A stretch of DNA of 64,000 nucleotides from Camellia lanceoleosa. Its lineage: Eukaryota > Streptophyta > Magnoliopsida > Ericales > Theaceae. Within the stretch, counting starts at the first letter, position 1. Each line of letters opens with the position of its first letter. Positions 58,868-64,000 of this stretch are shown piece after piece. A model generated the notes under the pieces. That model searched no databases. It had not been told where the DNA came from and saw only the letters and a list, made by a program, of their open reading frames with translations. A program made the translations under genes and the position numbers. The stretch is taken from contig CM045758.1 in NCBI GenBank assembly GCA_025200525.1, positions 162,995,040 through 163,059,039 on the forward strand. The letters run 5' to 3'.

Positions 58868-59460
58868 AAGATGAAAGCAAATGGTGAAGACAAGGGAGAT
58901 ATTTCTATAGTTGAAAAGATTATGAGATCCATGACTCCAAAGTTTGACTATGTTGTGTGTTCCATTAAGGAGTCTAAGGATATAGACACCTTAACCATTG
59001 ATGAGTTGTAAAGCAAAGATGCTTATGCATGAACAACGCATGAGTTCTCATGTGGAAGAAGAACATGCTTTGAAGATTACTCATGAAGATCAATCTAGAG
59101 AAAGGGGTCGAGGCCATGGAGGTTCTAGAGGAAGGGGAAGGGGACAAGGAAGACAAAACTTCGAGTGGAGTGCTATTACTGTCATAAGCTTGAGCATTTT
59201 CAATGGGAATGTCCAAGCAAGGAGAAGAAAGCCAATTATGCTCACACTCAATAAGAGATGTTACTAATGGCTTATGTTGATATGAATAAGGCCAATGGAG
59301 AAGCTTTGTGGTTCATTAACTCGGGATGTAGCAATCATATGTGTGGAAAGAATGAATACTTCTCAAATTTTGATGGAAGTTTCAAAGATTCTGTGAAGCT
59401 GGGCAACAACTCAAGTATGGTTGTAATGGGAAAGGGCAATGTATGGTAACAAGTTATTGA
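58868..59460 (+). pseudogene. Copia gag C-terminal half and start of protease
   Basis: Resuming after F, the frame reads KMKANGEDKGDISIVEKI and FDYVVCSIKESKDIDTLTID, then a stop. After frame changes it gives a zinc knuckle CYYCHKLEHFQWEC (about 59169-59210; CX2CX4HX4C complete). The protease follows with LWFINSGCSNHMCG (59307-59348). The catalytic Asp of the usual FxDSG triplet is Asn here, which should abolish activity. A stop follows at about 59449. Confidence 0.8.
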
Positions 59461-60780
59461 AAGAGCACAGATTATCACAGAAGTATTTTATGTACCGGAG
59501 CTGAAGAGTAATTTACTAAGTCTATAGCATCTACTTGTTTCAACATGATCACGGAAGATATGTTGTAACTTTGGCATTGTGGATATGGACACTTGAGCAT
59601 TAAGGGCTTAAAAACTCTTCAACAGAAGAAGATAGTGAATGGTTTACCACAGTTTAAGTCTCCCTTAAGGCTATGTAAGGCTTGTTTGGTAGGAAAGCAA
59701 CAAAGGTTCTCATTTCCAAGGAAAAGCACCTGGAGAGCTTCACAAATTCTTCAATTAGTGCATGCTGATAATTGTGGACCAATCAAGCCCATCTCAAATG
59801 GCAAGAAGAGGTATTTGCTTACTTTCATTAATGACTTTAGTAGAAAAACATAGGTTTATTTTTTAATGGAGAAATCAGAAGCCTTAGCTGTTTTTAAGAG
59901 TTTCAAGATACTTGTTGAGAAGGAGACAAACTTATTCATTAGAGTGTTACGTACTGATCGAGGAGGAGAGTTTACATCAGAAGAGTTCATTAATTTTTGT
60001 GATTAAATGGCATACGAAGACAATTGATAGCTGCCTACACACCACAACATAATGGAGTTGCAGAATGGAAGAATAGAACTATGATGAATATGGTTCATTG
60101 TATGATTTCTAACAAGCAACTTCCAAAAACTTTCTAGCCTGAAGCAGTCAATTGGACAATGCATGTCTTAAATCAAAGTCCAATAGTGGTAGTGAAAAAC
60201 AAGACTCCAAAAGAAGCTTGGAGCAGAGTTAAGCCTTTAGTTGAGCATTTTAGAGTTTTTGGATGTATCTCCCATGTTCATGTGCCTGATAGTAAAACAA
60301 CTAAGCTGGATAATAAAAGCTTGAGTTGTGTTCTGTTAGGAGTTAGTGAGGAGTACAAGGCATACAGGTTCTATGAGCCAGTTTCACAAAGAGTCATAAT
60401 AAGTAGGGATGATGCATTCGAAGAAGACAAGAATTGGGATTGGGATAAGAAATATGAAGAATCCATTGTGTGTAACTTCGAATGGGGTGATGTTGAGGAG
60501 GAAGCAGCTATGTTTGATGACAATGAAGAGGGAAGCAAATCTGAATCGATCCTCGGTTAATGTAGACGCAGCCGCAGAGAATTTTTCCTCATATTCCTTG
60601 ACTGAAGAAAGCTCTCCTAGCTCAAATGAAGGAAGGAATAGGAGACCACCAATTTGGATAAGAGACTATGAAACATGAGAAAGCAATTCTGAAGAAGATA
60701 ATGAAGCTTATTTGGCCATGTTTGCAACTATTGATCCTATTCACTTTGAAAATGCTGTGAAGAGTAAGAAATGAAGGAGG
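59461..60780 (+). pseudogene. Copia integrase (broken)
   Basis: The pre-integrase zinc region reads LWHCGYGHLSIKGL (about 59571) to LCKACLVGKQQRF (59674). The core has QLVHADNCGPI (59755 onward, first Asp present), FINDFSRKT then a stop where Trp is usual (59852), LRTDRGGEFTSEEF (59949 onward, second Asp) and NGVAEWKNRT (about 60052-60081, catalytic Glu) after a frame change. The 60159-60560 frame is the integrase C-terminal region with VFGCISHVHVPD. It is followed by an acidic linker to RT. Confidence 0.8.
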
Positions 60781-62275
60781 AGCCATGGATTTAGAAATTG
60801 AAACAATAAAAAAACAATGGTACATGGGAATTGACGGAGTTACCAAAGGGAGCAAAGAAGATTAGAGTGAAATGGATTTATAGGACCAAGTTTAATGAAA
60901 ATGGAGAAGTGGACAAATACAAGGCTAGGCTTGTAGCGAAGGGGTATACTCAGCAACATGGGGTAGACTATACTGAAATATTTGCACCTGTGGCACGCAT
61001 GGAGACAATTCGATTGGTGGTAGCACTTGCAGCTCAAAGAGGATGGACTATCTACCAGTTAGACTTGAAATCTACATTTTTAAATGTTAAGTTGAATGAA
61101 GTGGTTTTTGTGGAGCAGCCTTGTGGTTATGTGCAAAAGGGAAATGAACAGAAGGTATACAAGTTAAAGAAGGCACTTTATGGGCTTAAGCAAGCACCAC
61201 GTGCTTAGTGCAGCCATATAGAGGACTATTTCATGAAAGAAGGCTTTCAGAAGTGTGACTACGAGCATACTTTGTTCATCAAGACAAGCAAAGAAGAAAA
61301 GTATTAATTGTAAGTCTCTACGTTGATGATCTCATTTTTACTAGAAATGATGAATTGATGTTTACAGAGTTTAAAAATTCCATGAAGCATGAGTTTGACA
61401 TGACAGATCTTGGTAAGATGAGGTATTTCCTTGGTCTTAAAGTCTTGCAAAGATCTGACGGTGTTTTTATCAATCAAAAGATGTATGCTTTGGAGGTGCT
61501 GCAACGGTTTGGAATGGACAAAAGTAATTCTGTTCATAATCCTATTGTTCTTGGCTTTAAGCTCGTGAATGATAAAGGTGGAGTTCAGGTAGACAAAACT
61601 TACTATAAACAGATTGTGGATAGTCTCATGTATTTGACAGCTACTCGACCTGACATGATGTTTGTGGTGAGTCTTATTAGTAGATATATGGAGAATCCTA
61701 CTGAGCTGCATTTACAAGTAGCAAAAAGGGTGCTGAGATATTTGAAAGGAACAACTGGGTTTGGAATTTTCTATAAGAAAGGAGGAGATGATGAACTTGT
61801 TGCGTACACTAATAATAATTATGCTGGAGATTTAGAGGACAAAAAGAGTACTTCAGGCTATGTATTTTTATTGAGTTCAGGAGCAGTATCCTGGTCATCA
61901 AGAAAACAACCAGTAGTAAGTCTATCTATCACAGAGGTGGAGTTTATTGCTGCAACTTTGTGTGCATGCCAAGCAGTATGGTTGAAAAGGGTATTGGGAA
62001 AGCCAGGTCAAAATCAAGGCAAGTCAACTATTATTCGTTGTGATAGTAGTATTGCAATCAAACTCTCAAAGAACCCAGTAATGCATGGTCGCAGTAAGCA
62101 CATAGATGTACAGTTCCATTTTCTTCAAGAGCTCACAAAAGCTGGTACAGTGGAGCTGGTGCATTATGGGACGCAAGAACAGTTGGCTGATGTGATGACT
62201 AAACCACTCAAGTTGGATGTTTTCTTGAACCTACGAGGGCTATTGGGAGTTTGTTCTGAGATGGATATAAACTGA
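60781..62275 (+). pseudogene. pol: Copia reverse transcriptase and RNase H
   Basis: RT begins WIYRTKFNENGEVDKYKARL (about 60871 on) with VDYTEIFAPVARMETIR and YQLDLKSTFLN. A stop (TAG) interrupts at 61206-61208 after LYGLKQAPRA. A frame change follows, then the catalytic YVDD (61319-61330) and a 300-residue open frame to 62275 containing GKMRYFLGLKVL, YLKGTTGFGI and RNase H motifs KKSTSGYVFLLSSGAVSWSS, CDSSIAIKLSKNP and HGRSKHIDV. In RNase H the usual YTDSD(Y/W)AG motif is YTNNNYAG, losing an acidic residue. Confidence 0.9.
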
Positions 62276-62295
62276 GTGCTTGTAGCATTCAATTT

Positions 62296-62306
62296 AAGAG
62301 AGGAAT
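62296..62306 (+). other. Copia polypurine tract
   Basis: AAGAGAGGAAT directly before the 3' LTR start at 62307. Confidence 0.75.
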
Positions 62307-62572
62307 TGTTAAGTTTTGTTATTCTAGACGTTAGGTTGCTTTAGTGGTTTGTTACCACTCTGTCAATAAATCCCTATTGTTAAGGGTTAGTTGTTTAATT
62401 GAATTAGTCTTACCACATTATTAGGACCTGGTAAACGTGAGCTGTTATTTTTCTTGTTTTTCAGGTTTTGCTCTGTAAGGCTATAAAGTAGCCAAGTTTG
62501 CTCTTCAATAAGATAATAGAGATTTCTCTCAAATTTCTTTATATCTTCCATATGTTTATCTGGATCTTAACA
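62307..62572 (+). repeat. 3' LTR of the copia element
   Basis: TGTTAAG...CTTAACA, same length as the 5' LTR, followed by GTATA. Confidence 0.9.
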
Positions 62573-62736
62573 GTATAGTAGTCATCTATTTATTTACAAA
62601 AATTTATAAAGAATTTTTTTTGAAAAAACAAAAATAAGAAAAATAAAATAACTTTATATACATAAATATTTTGAATAATTATAAGGAGAAATGTTGGGTC
62701 CACACAAAATCCTTCCCCCAAATGACCCGAAAAATT

Positions 62737-62903
62737 ATCTATCTATACTATTATTAAGTGAAAACCTAAATCGGTTTAGTAAAACTTTCTTCTCATCATG
62801 CCACGTGGCAACTTTATATATCTATCTATACTATTATTAAGTGAAAGCCTAAATTAGTTTAGTGAAACATTCTTCTCCTCATGCCACGTGGTAACTTTAT
62901 ATA
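62737..62903. repeat. 84 bp tandem duplication
   Basis: ATCTATCTATACTATTATTA to CCACGTGG(C/T)AACTTTATATA is present twice with a few changes. Each contains a CACGTG G-box. Confidence 0.8.
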
Positions 62904-63087
62904 TGCTAAAATAAAATAAAAAAATTATGTACACAGCGTAAGTAAGTTTTAAACCCAAGACTTTGGGTTTCATTAAAAATATACTTATCACTTAAGTAAC
63001 ATACATATTATAATATTTAATTATTTATTATTTATTTTTATTATTAGTTATCTAAATTGCACATATATAACGTGTACCACCCGCTAG
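62742..63087 (+). mobile_element. Probable short non-autonomous Helitron
   Basis: It starts A|TCTATACTATTATTAAG, the style of many plant Helitron 5' ends, and ends CGCTAG|T, matching the CTRR terminus with insertion between A and T and no TSD. About 346 bp. Its first ~84 bp (to CCACGTGGCAACTTTATATA) is tandemly duplicated (62737-62820 and 62821-62903). The 3' subterminal hairpin is weak, so the call is tentative. Confidence 0.45.
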
Positions 63088-63203
63088 TAATTGATAAGTT
63101 ATCATAAGTGGTGGTCAATGGTGAAAGGCCCCAGATGTAATAATCATAAGCGTAAAAGTAGGTGGTCAAACAGTGGTTACAATATATAAGAATTGGAGTT
63201 TTT

Positions 63204-63395
63204 TTAAGTGTGCAAGTGCACACCATGTGTCACTTACACAAAAAGTGTAAGTGTAAGGTGTAAGTATAAGTGTAAGGTGTAAGGTGTAAGTGGGTTGCAT
63301 ATGGTGTGCAACCTCAAAAAAGGTGTAAGTGTAAGGTTTAATTTTTCACAAAATGTATAAGTGTAAGGTATAAGGTGTAAGGTGTAAGTTGCACA
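63204..63395. repeat. GTGTAAG minisatellite with inverted TTGCACACCAT ends
   Basis: Units GTGTAAG and GGTGTAAG recur about 15 times in two blocks (63240-63295 and 63318-63390). GCACACCAT (about 63218) and its inverse ATGGTGTGCAAC (63300), with TTGCACACCAT again near 63390, bracket the blocks. Confidence 0.7.
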
Positions 63396-63486
63396 CCATA
63401 ACCAAACCCATAAGAATTTTAGGGATTAAGTCTTTTTATTTTTAAAAGTATAAATTTTTTGTTGTAAAAAATATTTAGGAATTAAT

Positions 63487-63765
63487 TTTAGTTGTTTTGA
63501 GGACAATCACTAAAAAATAGTCCTGAAAATTTATTTTTTTTTAAAAAAAGAAGTTTTTAGGGACAAAATTTTAAAAATGTCGCTATTAAATGCACTTTTA
63601 CAGACAAAATAAATTGGTCCAAAAAGGTTAGTGATTTATCACTAAATATCCAATTTTGTCGCTAAAAATAAAATAATAACACTTTTAGCGACAAAAATAT
63701 TTTGTGCCTAAAAAATGATTTTGTCCTTAAATTTTTGTCTCTGAAATTTTAATTTCTTATAGTGA
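63487..63765. mobile_element. CACTA-like terminus or small CACTA-derived element
   Basis: The right end reads TTTCTTATAGTG, the reverse of CACTATAAGAAA. Upstream are several TAGCGACAAAA / TTTTGTCGCTA inverted subterminal motifs (about 63575, 63655, 63688). A possible left end is CACTAAAAAATAGTCC near 63487. I found no matching 3 bp TSD, so it may be a fragment. Confidence 0.4.
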
Positions 63766-63936
63766 GTCATCAGTAAATTTAGAATTGATATTTTAAAATT
63801 TTCAATTATTACTCAAAATTAAAATGGAAAGAAATCTATGTTACATGAGGAAAAAATTATATATAATCTTATTTTCTCACGCCCAATTTAATGGGTTCAT
63901 ATGCATTTATGAATGCCTAATACCGGTGCGAATGGG

Positions 63937-64000
63937 CACTACGCCAAAACCGCATTAACGGCGTCGCAAGTATCTTAACGGCGGTTTTCGTTACCGCCTT
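63937..64000 (+). mobile_element. Start of a CACTA transposon, continuing past the window
   Basis: CACTACGCCAAAACCGC is a typical CACTA terminal repeat, followed by repeated AACGGCG/ACGGCGG subterminal motifs. The other end is outside the window. Confidence 0.6.

Larger units (their letters stand above)
53461..62572 (+). mobile_element. Ty1-copia retrotransposon with nested long LTR (F)
   Basis: The LTRs 53461-53726 and 62307-62572 (266 bp each, roughly a dozen differences by eye) start TGTTAAG and end CTTAACA, flanked by ATATA (53456-53460) and GTATA (62573-62577). Removing F (4639 bp plus TSD) leaves about 4.5 kb, normal for plant copia. Domain order is gag, protease, integrase, RT, RNase H. 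Gag, protease, integrase and RT contain stops or lost catalytic residues, so the element is inactive. Confidence 0.9.

Overview
The window looks like nuclear DNA of a flowering plant, probably a dicot, from a gene-poor, transposon-packed region. Reasons: AT-rich composition; plant Ty3-gypsy (Tat/Ogre-like and Tekay-like) and Ty1-copia retrotransposons; CACTA ends; a fragment of a plant MACPF (CAD1/NSL1-type) gene; and a plant mobile domain (PMD) gene carried antisense inside a retrotransposon. I see no intact host gene, no tRNA or rRNA gene and nothing prokaryotic. All boundaries come from reading termini and target-site duplications (TSDs) by eye.

Region 1-31065 is a nest built almost entirely from one family of very long LTRs (about 3.3-5.2 kb; typical start TGTAGACACC, typical end GTCTACA). 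In order: 1-1701 is the 3' internal part of a Tat/Ogre-like element, whose 3' LTR is 1702-5454 (E1). An older LTR (A2: 5455-6269 plus 11475-13259) is split by a younger LTR (A3: 6270-11474, TSD CCATA/CCATC). A reverse-oriented LTR (C: 14843-15576, 18845-19609, 31004-~31065) is split by two forward LTRs, B (15577-~18844) and D (19610-30998, TSD GCCAC). D is itself split by a 3.6 kb Tekay-like solo LTR (19847-23448, TSD ATAAG) and a 4.1 kb CACTA transposon (25067-29203, TSD TGA). A hAT-like MITE sits at 13402-13735.

Region 31959-47325 is a complete-length 15.4 kb Ty3-gypsy element (LTRs of about 770 bp, TSD GCCCT) with decayed gag, protease, reverse transcriptase, two RNase H-like segments and integrase on the plus strand. 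Between integrase and the 3' LTR lies about 6 kb of antisense cargo: a spliced PMD-type gene (about 44051 to 40650) and a second antisense coding region (about 46373 to 44894). This is the most unusual object in the window.

Region 47331-53460 holds the 5' LTR, PBS and gag start of another Ty3-gypsy element, split by a 2.5 kb solo LTR (49121-51590, TSD AAACC), followed by a minus-strand MACPF pseudogene fragment (about 51744-52399).

Region 53461-62572 is a Ty1-copia element (266 bp LTRs, TSD ATATA/GTATA) whose gag is interrupted by a 4639 bp LTR of the long-LTR family (F: 54229-58867, TSD AAGAT). Region 62573-64000 holds a probable short Helitron, a GTGTAAG minisatellite, the end of one CACTA-like element and the start of another that runs off the window.

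The long-LTR copies share features that keep their symmetry while their sequence changes: palindromes around the TATA box, paired hairpins in mid-LTR, a CCCTC-N6-GAGGG hairpin and two GGCCGGC clusters. These suggest conserved structure in an otherwise non-coding LTR.
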